From Selaginella moellendorffii (Eukaryota > Streptophyta > Lycopodiopsida > Selaginellales > Selaginellaceae), in the NCBI RefSeq assembly GCF_000143415.4, contig NW_003314267.1:3489858-3553857 (forward strand): a stretch of 64,000 bases of DNA, given 5' to 3'. The notes under the pieces were generated by a model. That model did not search any database. It was given only the letters and a program-made list of their open reading frames with translations, and was not told the DNA's origin. Shown piece after piece: positions 32,835 to 44,320 of the stretch; positions within the stretch are counted from its first letter, which is position 1, and every line of letters begins with the position of its first letter. The position numbers were made by a program, and so were the translations under genes.

Positions 32835-35555
32835 TGCTTCTTTTCTCCTTCCACGTACTTCTTCTTAGTCTCCTTGAACGAATGTGAGGCATAGTATGTT
32901 GCATGTGGTGGCTTGCCAGGCTGTGAACATTGGCAAAGGCAGACTCCAAAAGCCTCTGTACCCGTTGTGATGTAAATGTCAAAAGGAAGTTGTCGCTCTG
33001 GGGGTTGGAGTACCGGGGCCGTGCGGAGTGACTGCTGCAGTGATTCAAAGGCTTGTTGCTGGGACTTACCCCAAACAAATGGAATGTTGTGTTGTAGTAG
33101 AGCTATCAGAGGCCGTGAACGTGCAGCATAGTTGTGGAGGAAATGGCGAAAGAAACCCGTTTGCCCGAGGAAGCTGCGAAGCTGCTTCAAGTTGGTTGGT
33201 GGGTTCCGATCCAGAATCTTCTGAGCCTTGGCTACTTGGGGTTTGATCCTGTCCTGCGAGACATCAAAGCCTAGTAACTGGCCTTCAGTCACCCCAAATT
33301 TACACTTTTCCGGGTTCAACGAAAACCTGTGTTCTCGGCAGCGAGTGAAGATCTGTTCCAAGTGCACAAGGTGGTCCTCAAAGGAGTCAGAGGTCATGCA
33401 CAGATCATCTATATACACCCTCAAGGCACCTCCAATCAAGTCGTGAAAAGCACTGAAAAGTAGCTCCGGCGTTACACAAGCCAAATGGGAGTACGTTGAA
33501 AGCAAAGACGCCCCAAGGTGTCCGGAAGGCCATAAGATCTCGATGATCCAGATGAATGAAGATCTGGTTATACCCTGAAAAGCCATCCATGAAAGAGTAG
33601 TACTGGTGTCCAGCCATCTCATCCACAATCGCATCGATAAATGGAGTTGGAAAGTGATCCTGCGCAGTTGCCTTGTTCAAGTCTCTAAAATCAACGCAGA
33701 GGTGGAGTTTTCCATTTGCCTTGCGTGCAGGGATGAGATTGGCCACCCACTCTGAGCTCTCCAAAGGGTAAATAAAGCCGGCTGCTAGAAGTCGCTCGAT
33801 CTCCAACTTCAACTCTAAGTGAGCTGCCGGGCTGAAACACCGCATCTTTTGATGGACTGGTTTGACTGACTTTGAAAGCACAATACTGTGCATGATCGTG
33901 TCCATGGGAACTCCTGGAAGCTGGCTGTAATCCCAAGCGAACACGTCCTTGAAACCGTGAAGAAGATCCAAGAGCTTTGCTGCATTTGTTGGATCAAGCG
34001 ATGTGGCGATAAAGACCAGGTCCTTGTCATCGCCTAGGAAAACAGCATGAACCCTAGAGTCTGGAGAAACCGTGGGCTCAGGGACCTTGTCTCTCATAGT
34101 TTCCTCCCTGACTTTGGAAACCAAAGAGCAGGTAGTGCCTTTTGCCTCTCGCATCATGGTGATTGCTTGGTGTGATAACTTGTCTGCCCAAAAGTTTTCT
34201 TCACGAGGGACACTTTGAAAAGTCACCTGAGAGAACTCATCCTTCAGGTTGACTGCCCGCTGCCATAGCTCTTTCAGGTTCTCTTTGCGGACTTGGTATT
34301 CTCCAGTAAGTTGGCGTATGATGAGTTGCGCATCTCCAACAAAAGTGACTCGCCTAAACTTGAGATCTGTGGCCAACTTCATGGCACTGATAGCCGCCAA
34401 ATACTCTGCTTCATTAGCTAATGTTGCTGGCAAAGTGATAGAGAGGTTGGCTACTTTGGTCTCCGCTGAATCGATCATCCAAACTCCAATGCCGGCTACT
34501 TGGTTTTTGGGGCAGAACGCACCGTCAAAATAAGCCGTAATCATAGGAGTGTCCTCTTCTTCAAATAAAGATGCTGGGGACACCACATCCGGCAAGACCA
34601 TCTCTGGTGGTTCTAGTAAGAACGTTGCTGTTGGATCTGGAGTCTTTCTCTGTTGTTCTCTTTGCTTCTGATGCTCTGAGCGCTCAATGTCCAATGCAAG
34701 GACTGTATCCAAGTACTCTGCAAGTGAAGGAAGATCCTCCACCGAAGTCCAGTCCAAGTCTAGTGCTGAAGTTTCAGTGTAATACACTTGGACCTGTACC
34801 AGGGGCTCCATGGTAGGAAACTTTGAACTCAAAGAGCTATAACTTGCATGCAGCACGTCCGATTGGCTTGATTCTTTTTGCCAGTTGTGTGTCTGGATGT
34901 CTTCTTCCATCTCCAATGAAAGGCATGACAAAATAAGCTCAAGGTTGTCAGCTACCACGATTTTAGTAGGAAGGTGCTGGCCGTGTGACACCTCAGACAA
35001 TTGCTGAGGAGGATTGAGTTCGGTTGTGTCCTGTGAAAGATGGACTGGGTCTAGAGTGACTATGTCATCAAGCTCCATAAGAGAGAGTTGGTCCCATGCA
35101 AGAAACGAATCAAGGAGCCCCTCCTCTATTGAGAAACACTCTGAAAAGCTAGATATGGGAGCCCGTACCCTATAAGCCCCACCCTCAAATAAAAAGGGCC
35201 TGTCTAGAGGCTCGGCCTTACTCTCAAATAAAGAGAGTGAAGCTGAGAGATATCTCGGGCTACCTGACTCACCTCCAACCGTGTCAATCGCATTGCATGA
35301 GAAAGCATCCGCCATATAGATGGTTGACGCCACTGCCAACTCAGGAAAAACCTCTGTGAGCTCAGGAGGAAAGTATGGTGTGGAGGCCATCTTAGTCCAA
35401 GCTTGCTGGCCTTGCTGAGAAAGAGCTCTGCCGTGGTTGTTGAGAAAGGTGGCACTATGGGTTCCATCGCTAATTTCCATCTTGCCTTTTGCGCTGTCAA
35501 TGGTGCAATGGGCTGTGACTTGCCATGAGCGGCCAAGGATGATAGAGTCCTTCAA
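32750..35555 (-). pseudogene. Pol: RNase H-like domain, RT, then second RNase H of the nested element
   Basis: Before the RT there is a clear RNase H fold. It reads MITAYFDGAFCPKNQVAGIG (D), LANEAEYLAAISAMKLA (E), RRVTFVGDAQLIIRQLTGEY (D) and REENFWADKLSHQA (final D), in the style of the archaeal-type RNase H of plant retroelements. RT follows: VANLIPARKANGKLHLCVDFRDLN, YSFMDGFSGYNQI, FGLCNAGATFQ. A frameshift comes near 33465, then LRVYIDDLCM with the YIDD box. The usual gypsy RNase H comes next (DIYITTGTEAFGVCLCQ) but lacks clean catalytic residues and shifts frame near 32830. Confidence 0.8.
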
Positions 35556-35573
35556 AGAGGGCGTTCCAAGACG

Positions 35574-35990
35574 TTAGTAGTCAACCACGAGGAAATCTAC
35601 CTCAGAAATAACACCCTCCACAGAGATCTTGACACCACAGCAAATGCCCGCTAGAGGAACAGTGTGGTTTGCGAACGTCTTGAGCACAATGGAGGACCTC
35701 TCAGTGATTTGTAGCTGTGCTGAAAAGGCAGCTTCGAGAGAGATAATGTTGCTTCCAGAACCGGAGTCAACCAAAGCATCCATCCTACAAGAGGAAGTAC
35801 CGATCTGCACTGGGACGAAGAATAGACTAGGATCTCCACCATATCTTGTCATGTCGACAATGTGCACCTCTTGAGGAGTCCTCTTGAGAGTGCTCTCTAG
35901 TGTTCCTGACCGTGCAAACTCCTCTAAACGCTGGCCGAATCCCAGGATAAGACACAACATGTCTCGGAGCATTGTGTGTGTTCGTCTCAC
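35574..35990 (-). pseudogene. Aspartic protease of the nested element
   Basis: Reads RMDALVDSGSGSNIISLEAAF, with DSGSGS as the catalytic motif, through VEGVISEVDFLVVDY. A single TAA (35574-35576) separates it from the downstream frame RLGTPSLKDSIILGRSW, which is in the same reading frame. Confidence 0.8.
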
Positions 35991-35999
35991 AATGAGTGC

Positions 36000-36981
36000 A
36001 CCAATGGGATTTAAATTTGCGTTCCCGAGTTGTAGTGGCCTCTTTCCTGGACTCCACCAGCTCCTGGAGCAGTTTGTCCTAGTGTGATTGTTGCTGAAGA
36101 ATGATCTCCTTTAGCTACCGCATCTCATTGGCGAAGTTCTCAAGAGCCGGAGGTGTATGCTCAATAGCGATAGACTTTGGTGTGGATGGGCGAACAATTG
36201 CACAAGGTGACTCTGACGGGATGATGGCTTGGTCAAAATCAACTCTAGCAATCCCCAGGTCGACCAAAAGCTCTCTTTCCAGCTTTGTGGCAAACGAAAA
36301 TGCCTCGCGGCAAGAGCTGAATGTCTTCTTAAGAAGTTTCCGCTGCAAGTTCCCACGCAGACCTGCTGTGAATGCCGTGATCCCCTGTTGCTCATCTTGG
36401 ACTACTCTGCGATCCCAACACTACTTCCAGTAAGCTCGAAACCGGGTGATGTAGTCAGGAACAGACTTGTGAGCACCCTGCCGGAACGAAAAGCGGTCGA
36501 CAAGTAGCTGATTTGTGGGTTTTTCCTCAACGAAGCATTCTCTGAAAGAAGCAAGTAGTGTTTGGAAGTCTGTCCGGTCCTCTGGGAGGAGAGAATCTGC
36601 CCAAGTTGCTGCTTTGCCTTCAAGAGACTGCAAGAAGTCGCGGCACATACGATCATCATCGACGATCATGTTTGTGGTGCAATAGTAATCAAAGCGACTG
36701 ATATGCGATGTTGGAGAGAATGTTCCAACACCTGAGAAGGTCGGCAGATCACTCCCCTTCTGCAGAACATGGAGCTGAGGTCGAGCTAAAGGTGGCTGCG
36801 TCATAGCTCGTAAATCTAAGTCACTGGAATCCGCTGAGAATGAAGAGGACTCGGCCCGAGAAGGTGCAGTGTTGTACCTAAGCTGCCTTTGGATGTTAGA
36901 AAGTTTACTCCGTACCTTAGGGCCTTGAGGTACAGTAAATGGGTGCCAATTTGTCGCACGTCTAGTTTGTACCGGCATCAA
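36000..36981 (-). pseudogene. Gag of the nested element
   Basis: Starts MMPVQTRRATNWHPF. The capsid-like part has GVGTFSPTSHISRFDYYC, ATWADSLLPEDRTDFQTLL and VPDYITRFRAYW. A TAG follows (36421-36423) and a second part with KLERELLVDLG runs in other frames. I did not see a CCHC knuckle. Confidence 0.75.
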
Positions 36982-39104
36982 ATACCCTGAACTCTACAAA
37001 TGCCCAGTCAAGGCAACTGGGTTGGCAGGAGCAAGAAGACTATAGGCTAGTGCCCAAGTTACTCAAAGTTGCCCAAAATGCCTGTGATGAAGAGGAATAA
37101 GGGAAGGAGGCCTCAAGCATATGTAACCATTGACTCGTAGGTAACCACCGAAGTAGTCGCTGGAGGAACAGCCGCTAGAGTAGCCACTAGAGGAATAGCC
37201 GGTATAACCGCTAGAGTAGTGTAGCGCACGTGGTTTTGACCCTTTATCCTATGGTGATTTACCATAGGATAACACCACGAAGCGGAACCTAACCCTCTTT
37301 GTGCCACGTGACAGATGCTATGTGTCACATGCCACGTGTCCATAGGAACCCGAGGTTCAGGGTCTTTGGCCACTTAACGAAGGAACGGTGCCAAACTCCC
37401 AAGCGTGAAGCCAAAGAATGATGGAACCGAACCACGGAGCAACTCCCGGGCATATAGCCCAAGGAGCGAAGGGACAGGAGCCCGGAGCGACTTGGAATAG
37501 TCCTAGAGAAACTAACATCCCAATGCCAGGACTAGCATGCAAAACGGAGCCAAACGGAGTCTAGCGCTATTTCGGCATACCGGTGGCCTAACGTGAGGAT
37601 ATGGGTACTCCACCAGCTAGCATGGAATGGAACTTGGGCTTAGACCCAAGCTGGACGCAGAACAAGGACAAGCACGCAAGCAGGAACTAGACTATACCTC
37701 AGGTTGGTCGGTCATGCCCGACCTACCCACTATCCCTACTATACATTTGGAACCCCCCATAGCTACTACTTCCAGTAAGCTTGAAACCGGGTGATGTAGT
37801 CAGGAACAGACTTGTGAGCACTCTGCCGGAACGAAAAGAGGTCGACAAGTAGCTAATTTGTGGGTTTTTCCTCAACGAAGCGTTCTCTGAAAGAAGCAAG
37901 TAGTGTTTGGAAGTCTGTCCGGTCCTCTGGGAGGAGAGAATCTGCCCAAGTTGCTGCTTTACCTTCAAGAGACTGCAAGAAGTCGCGGCACATACGATCA
38001 TCATCGACGATCATGTTTGTGGTGCAATAGTAATCAAAGCGACTGATATGCGATGTTGGAGAGAATGTTCCAACACCTGAGAAGGTCGGCAGATCACTCC
38101 CCTTCTGCAGAACATGGAGCTGAGGTCGAGCTAAAGGTGGCTGCGCCATAGCTCGTAAATCTAAGTCACTGGAATCCACTGAGAATGAAGAGGACTCGGC
38201 CCGAGAAGGTGCAATGTCGTACCTAAGCTGCCTTTGGATGTTAGAAAGTTTACTCCGTACCTTAGGGCCTTGAGGTACAGTAAATGGGTGCCAATTTGTC
38301 GCACGTCTAGTTTGTACCGGCATCAAATACCCTGAACTCTACAAATGCCCAGTCAAGGCAACTGGGTTGGCAGGAGCAAGAAGACTGTAGGCTAGTGCCC
38401 AAGTTACTCAAAGTTGCCCAAAATGCCTGTGATGAAGAGGAATAAGGGAAGGAGGCCTCAAGCATATGTAACCATTGACTTGTAGGTAACCACCGAAGTA
38501 GCCGCTGGAGGAATAGCCGCTAGAGTAGCCACTAGAGGAATAGCCGGTATAGCCGCTAGAGTAGTGTAGCACACGTGGTTTTGACCCTTTATCCTATGGT
38601 GATTTACCATAGGATAACACCACGAAGCGGAACCTAACCCTCTTTGTGCCACGTGACAGATGCTATGTGTCACATGCCATGTGTCCATAGGAACCCGAGG
38701 TTCAGGGTCTTTGGCCACTTAACGAAGGAACGGTGCCAAACTCCCAAGCGTGAAGCCAAAGAGTGATGGAACCGAACCACGGAGCAACTCCCGAGCATAT
38801 AGCCCAAGGAGCGAAGGGACAGGAGCCCGGAGCGACTTGGAATAGTCCTGGAGCAACTAGCATCCCAATGCCAGGACTAGCATGCAAAACGGAGCCAAAC
38901 GGAGTCTAGCATTATTTCGGCATACCAGTGGCCTAACGTGAGGATATGGGTACTCCACCAGCTAGCATGGAATGGAACTTGGGCTTAGACCCAAGCTGGA
39001 CGCAGAACAAGGACAAGCACACAAGCAGGAACTAGACTATACCTCAGGTTGGTCGGTCATGCCCGACCTACCCACTATCCCTACTATACATTTGGAACCC
39101 CCCT
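36421..39104 (-). repeat. Tandem duplication of 1,342 bp (gag start plus partial LTR)
   Basis: 36421-37762 is repeated at 37763-39104 with near identity, including the gag N-terminus, the 5' leader and the first 540 bases of the LTR. The first unit stops inside the LTR right after GGAACCCCCCATAG. The junction falls at the LTR C/G-tract box. Only the second LTR continues to its end. Confidence 0.85.
37853..38326 (-). pseudogene. Second copy of the gag N-terminus
   Basis: 158 codons with a handful of differences from 36508-36981 (for example YDIAPSR versus YNTAPSR). It ends in a stop shortly after EEKPTN, where the first copy continues. Confidence 0.85.
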
Positions 39105-39684
39105 CCCCTTATGGAACACATGCTTTGGGCTTTCACCCCAAGCCTCCTTTAGTATCAGGAGTTAGTCTCTGGGACAAGTTTGAAACTTACTAAATATGGA
39201 ATGTCCTTAGATTGCGAATTTGGACATGGGACAAACACCATTATGTTCAGGCTGATCTCTACATTCCGTAGATATGCCAAATGAGCAAATCTGGACACTT
39301 TCCATAAATAGCATTTGGGACCGAAATGAGACTAACACAAAGGGCATGATAGCGAGGGTGTTTGGCAGACACGGTAAGCTATCATCTAGCGAATATTGAG
39401 GGACCAATCTCAATATCGCAGGGTTCCCAACACTAGCAAGTGCAAGCCAACGAATGAGTTTCTCTAACCAGGTCAAGTATGCTTGACTAATAACACTTAG
39501 GAATTCCGTTCTTATGCCCATCTGGTCAAGTGCACACGCGAGGACCAGTTTCTCAACTAGCTTAGGCGGAGACTGATAATAGGTCCAGCAATACCGACCT
39601 CCTGCCATCGTGGCAGTAAGGTAAGAGTGTCCGTAAGGACTAGTTGACAAGTAAATTTCGATACCCGAAGTCACATTCGCGACA
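38575..39684 (-). repeat. LTR B2, 1,110 bp
   Basis: Plus-strand start TGTAGCACACGTGG, end CACATTCGCGACA. It contains the hairpin at 38590-38616. It is collinear with LTR A over its whole length. Confidence 0.85.
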
Positions 39685-40834
39685 AGTAACTGCTAGAGGA
39701 ACAGCCGGGGAAGCCGCTGGAGTAGCTGCTGAAATAGCTGCCAAAGTAGCCGGTAACCGGTAACCAGTAGCCGGGGACCTGTAACCGGTAACCATCTACT
39801 CTCACTCCTACTCCTGCGTCTGTTCCTACTATCCCTGTTCCTATGCCAACCCTTATTCTTGCTCCCCCTGTTCCTGTTTCTACGCCTACCTGTTCCTTGA
39901 AGATTGCTTCGTTCCCAAATAACCTCCAACAAAGTTTAGCCCAAAAGAGAAAAATGAGTCCTCTAGTTTTGATTCTTTCCCATTTTGACTGTTGATGGGC
40001 TCGTTGGAAAGAGCTCAGCCTCGTCTACCTCTTATCGCAAGAATTTGTGAAGAAGCTGCCTCAATATCCCCTGAAATCCACAAAGAGTTAGCCCAGAACG
40101 CCAATATTGTGGAAAAACATGTGCATGTCACTGATGTAGATCAATACTAAGGCGCCGTTGGTATTTTCGGAAAGCCTAGGACTAGGAGCACCTCTAGAAA
40201 CAAACGGCAGCCAAAACAAAGTCCGGAGAAGCACGAATTCCTGCTGCAAAGATGACCCAATCTAGCCGGAGAAGGAAATCCTTTTGCATGCCGTCAATTT
40301 GGCCAAATCTAGTGCCAAGAATCACCACTACTTGTAGATCAAACTAGGTAGTTTGATTACTCAATAGACTAATCCTTATTGTCTTGATTGATCCACTTAT
40401 AATCTTGCTCAGGAAGGATCCACTAGTGCCGTGCTAAACAGTTACAGACTAGCCTATTTGCCACTCTTTGCAAACCCAGGGAAAGTTTACTTTTCAGCCA
40501 TGGTACATGGAACAACTCACGGAACTATTAATAGGCTAACATTAATCCTGCCAACTCAAATTGTGACCTTGAGTTGCTAATGTGCCTCACTCACGAGCCC
40601 AAGTGCAAATTCGTGCAAACGGAGCAACTCAATCCATCTTATGAACCCAAGAGTAAGCTCACATAATATGGAACAAAAAGAAAACCAAACTCCATACCCA
40701 AGGAATGAATGTGAAGTCTTAGCACCCAAACATGTACCCACTCGGATCATTGTTTTCATCTTTGCATATGCAATAATACTAGTTGCCCAATCTCATTGGA
40801 TAGTACTCGTTGAGACTCATCTTCTAATACTAAA
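39685..40834. other. Internal sequence between LTR copies B2 and C
   Basis: 39685-39950 holds AGCCGCTGGAGTAGC-type and GGTAACCGGTAACC repeats like those at 30490-30540. An open stretch reads LPLIARICEEAASISPEIH (about 40025). At about 40300-40580 lies the reverse complement of a repeat also found at 46640-46880 (shared AGTGGCAAATAGGCTAGTCT). No intact gene is present. Confidence 0.5.
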
Positions 40835-40911
40835 TGTAGTGCATGTGGTTTTGACTCTTTATCCTATGGTGATTTACCATAGGATAACACCACGAAGCGG
40901 AACCTAAATCC

Positions 40912-41011
40912 NNNNNNNNNNNNNNNNNNNNNNNNNNNNNNNNNNNNNNNNNNNNNNNNNNNNNNNNNNNNNNNNNNNNNNNNNNNNNNNNNNNNNNNNN
41001 NNNNNNNNNNN
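40912..41011. other. Assembly gap of 100 N
   Basis: Exactly 100 N inside LTR C. Confidence 0.99.
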
Positions 41012-41455
41012 AAAAAAGAAAGGGGCCCAACCCCCCAACAAAAAACCCCGAAAGGGAAGAACCCTTTTTTGGGAAAACCTTTGGGGGGTCCCCCCCAAGG
41101 GGAAAGGGGCCAAGCCCCGGAGGGGCCTGGAAATTTTTGGGGGCCCCCCCCCCCCCCAGGGGGGGGGTTTCCCTCAAAAGGGGGGCAAAAGGAGTTTTGG
41201 GGTTTTTTGGGAATTTGGGGGGCCAAACCAAGGGAAAAGGGTCCTTTTCCACCAAAAATGGGGGGAAACGGGGGTTTGGCCCCACCCGGGGGGAAAAAAG
41301 GGGGGGGGCCCCCAAAAAAAGGGTTAAAAAGTGGGTTTTCCCCCAAAGTGGGTAACCCATTTTTGCCCCCCCCCTTTCCCCTCCCAAATTTTTAAACCCC
41401 CCATAACCCCCCAAAAACCCCCTTGCCCCCCCCCCCCCCCCCCCCCCCCCCCCGA
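41012..41455. other. Low-quality sequence (homopolymer-stretched base calls)
   Basis: Nearly every base appears in runs of 2-9, with long G and C tracts ending in about 30 C. It adjoins the N gap and sits where LTR A/B2 have ordinary sequence. This is a read-end artefact, and the open frames here are meaningless. Confidence 0.9.
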
Positions 41456-42020
41456 GGAACACACGCTTTGGGCTTTCACCCCAAGCTTCCCTTAGTATTA
41501 GGAGTTAGTCTCTGGGTCTCTGGGACAAGCTCAAAACTTACTAAATATGGAATGTTTCTAGATTGTGAATTTGGACACGGGACAAACACCATTGTGTTCA
41601 GAACAATCTCTACATTCTGTAGATGTGCCAAATGAGCAAATCTAGATACTTTCCATAAATAGCATTTGGGACCGAATTGAGACTAACACAAAAAGCATGA
41701 TAGCGAGGGTGTTTGGCAAATACAGTAAGCTATCATCTAATGAATATTGAGGGACCAATCTCAATATCATGGGGGTTCTTGATACTAGCAAGTGCAAGCC
41801 AATAACTCAAATTTCTCAAACTAGGTCGAGTATGCTCAGCAAGAAACACATAGGATTCCTACTTTATGTTTATCCAATCCAAGTACATGGTCATTAACCA
41901 GTTTCTCAACTAGCTCAAGTGGGAAATTGATAACAGGTCCAGCAATACCGACCTCCTACCGTTGTGGCAATAAGGAAAGAATATCCGAAAGGACTAGCCG
42001 ATAGGTAAATTTTGATACCC

Positions 42021-42092
42021 TATGTAATGTATGGTTAATATATGCAATGGAATGGCGCTGACCAGGCTGTCGCGAATGTGACTTCTGGTATC
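42021..42092 (-). repeat. 72-bp micro-inversion at the right junction of the nested element
   Basis: 42068-42092 (TGTCGCGAATGTGACTTC...) is the reverse complement of the missing LTR C end. 42021-42067 is the reverse complement of target RNase H sequence: the same text as 16303-16349 of the sister copy, which is itself on the minus strand. Before inversion the order would have been LTR end, GCCTG, then target sequence. Confidence 0.8.
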
Positions 42093-44280
42093 AAGAAACT
42101 TCATGCATATTTACATGGTTCTCAAATATTACTAGAAGGTGATCATATTACTATTATTTCATTATTGAAGTGGAAGAACTTGGTTTGTTGTACTGCTTGG
42201 TGGGTTTTGAAGCTTCAGATATATGATTTTGATGTTATTCATCGCCTAGGGAGTTTTATGATTGATATTGATGCCCTTTCTCGAGCTCTTCTTCCTTCTT
42301 TGCTCTCTTCTCATGTTTTTGACAAGCCTGTTATTCTAGTATTTGTGGATTTTCTAAATGAGGATTTTGTGCTGTTGGCAGTTGTTGTACTTGACATTTA
42401 GTGTCCACAAGATGCCGAACAAAATCTACTTTCTCTTAATAAGGTTTGCGAGACTCAAAAGATTGAGTAATGGATTCAAAAGCTTCGAGATGGGTTTGAG
42501 AATCTTGCATCACTTGCTGATGAATTGCCATTTTGGCATTTACATTCTCAATATCACTTTGAAGAAGGCCTTCTTTATTTTGTGGGGATGGATCTTGATG
42601 ATTATTTATGGCTGGTGGTGCCTTCAATTTTTATTCTATAATTTCTCCATGTTTACAATGATTCTTATATTCTAGGCGGGCATATAGGACATCGTCATGT
42701 GATCGAGAAGTTGCACAGATTTTTCTATTGGTCAGAGATGCGATGTGATGTTATCTAGTATGTGCATAGTTGTGTTTGGTGTTAAGCTCGTAATACTCCC
42801 CCTTGGGCTATGGAAGGATGGTTAGAGTTAATTGCAATTTCCCGTTCATTTGAGTTGGTGGCAATTAATTTTATGGAACTTTTTCCATGATCGACTGTTG
42901 GCAATGAGTATGTTATTATTGCTTCTAATTACATAACTCACTAGGTAGAAGTTGGTGCTCTTGCTAGTGCCTTTGCAATAGTTGTTGAATACTTCCTCTT
43001 TAATTGAGTGGTGTTCCAGCATTCTTATTTGGAGCGGATTCTTTTGGATAATAGTCCCGTATTTATAGTTGAAGCATTTCATGTTTTGACATCTCTGTTG
43101 GGGATACACCATACTTTCACCAGTGTTTATCATCCACGGTTAGACAGTTTGGTCAAATGGCTTGTTCAGACATTTAAAGGGATGATCGAGAAGTACATGA
43201 ACTTTCAGCTTTCAGATTGGGATGATTATTTGCCGTCTCTTCGGTATACATATGTCATAGGGGTGCAGAGTTATGTTGGTGCTTCACCATATAAACTTCT
43301 ATATGGTCATTGTAGCATATATAATCATGGGATGAGATTTGAATATACTATCACTATGGATCTTTGGAACTTTGGGGGATAAATGGGATAAAATAGCCAC
43401 TAAGGGCTCTCTCATCAAGCAATTGTCCCATTTTCAGTTGGTTTAAAGGGAGAGAGATAAAGTGTGCTACATGTGGTATCGGAGCAAATGGCACAAGTTT
43501 GATTCTCATTAATTAGTGGCTACTTAAAAATATAATATACCCTTAAGTAAGATATATTCCTACCCCTAAATTTGAAATCGTACGTATTGGGCATCCATGC
43601 GTATGTCCTTCCTATTTTTTTCGTATTTCATGCTAGAATAGCTAGTCTACACAATAGAAGGATTGATAGATTCAGTGCGGAAATGGAGGTGTTAGTTCCC
43701 CTTGGCTTAGTAGAGGTTGTTAGTCAATAGTTAATGAGGACATTAACATCCCGTTCAAGGGGTTGTTAGTCAATAGTCAATGAGAGAGATAAGGTGCACT
43801 ACAGTCATGATCCAATACTACCAATGAAGTTGAATTTACCTTCATAGTTGCCATGAGCTGCCAATGCTAGGTCATGGAATCAATATTTGACGAGCATTCT
43901 TCCACTTGTCTGAGAAAAGTCTGTTGAACAACTAGGCTACGTACAAGTGGGACAACAATGGCACTATAACTCCCATCATCGTCCACCTGCAGAGTATAAA
44001 GTGAATGACTTGGTGTTAATTCATTTTCCCCATTTTACTATATGTGGTTTATCTAAAGGGCTCTTTGCTCAATGGAAAGGATTATATCGAATGTTACAGC
44101 AAGTTGGACCACAAGTTTATAAAGTTCGGCATGATGTCTAGCAGGCTGATCCTCCAGAAATTGTGCATATACAGCAGTTAAAATGCTTTGTACAAAGGGA
44201 TTAAGAACAATTGATACCACCTACAGATCCACCGATGCCTCCTCCTGATGTTCCTCTAGATCTCGGCCCATCTATGAGAG
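42093..44280 (+). pseudogene. RNase H end, integrase and C-terminus of the split gypsy element
   Basis: Continues KLHAYLHGSQILLEGDH and FDVIHRLGSFMIDIDALSRA. The integrase follows: GGHIGHRHVIEKLH, LELIAISRSFELVAINFM, DNSPVFIVEAFHVL and HHTFTSVYHPRLDS. A foreign insertion lies at about 43380-43900, and then QQWHYNSHHRPPAEYKVNDLVLIHF. It has many stops and no chromodomain. Confidence 0.75.
43380..43900 (+). mobile_element. Possible TRIM-like insertion in the integrase
   Basis: Integrase coding sense stops at about 43380 and resumes at about 43930. Inside, TGGTATCGGAGC (43473-43484) matches a plant tRNA-Met primer-binding site directly after a possible LTR end, GATAAAGTGTGCTACA. A similar end, GATAAGGTGCACTACA, occurs at about 43803. 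That would make a tiny LTR element, but the rest of the two LTRs does not align well. Confidence 0.4.
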
Positions 44281-44305
44281 AACTTTAATAATCTTCCATT
44301 ATTTC

Positions 44306-44320
44306 AAGAGGAGGGGATGA
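44306..44320 (+). other. Polypurine tract
   Basis: AAGAGGAGGGGATGA lies directly before the 3' LTR, as expected for plus-strand priming. Confidence 0.75.

Larger units (their letters stand above)
40835..42020 (-). repeat. LTR C (outer 5' LTR), interrupted by a gap and bad base calls
   Basis: Plus-strand start TGTAGTGCATGTGG with the hairpin at 40860-40886. The N gap and a junk block replace its first half. From 41456 it follows LTR A again and stops at GATACCC (42020), 25 bases short of the expected end. Confidence 0.75.
28183..42092 (-). mobile_element. Nested Tat-like Ty3/gypsy element with an LTR array
   Basis: On the minus strand the order is LTR C (40835-42020), 1.15 kb internal sequence, LTR B2 (38575-39684), a gag-start copy, partial LTR B1 (37220-37762), gag, protease, RNase H-like, RT, RNase H and integrase. 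A long 3' region and LTR A (28183-29304) follow. All LTRs point the same way. This is more than a simple two-LTR element: the 5' end is a tandem array. The integrase text SSSYYPQCNGQVESSNKILK and the long 3' region suggest the Tat lineage (inference). Confidence 0.75.

Noticed and set aside
40830-41462. Gly/Pro-rich frames of up to 210 codons
   Set aside because: They cross an N gap and homopolymer-stretched artefact sequence.
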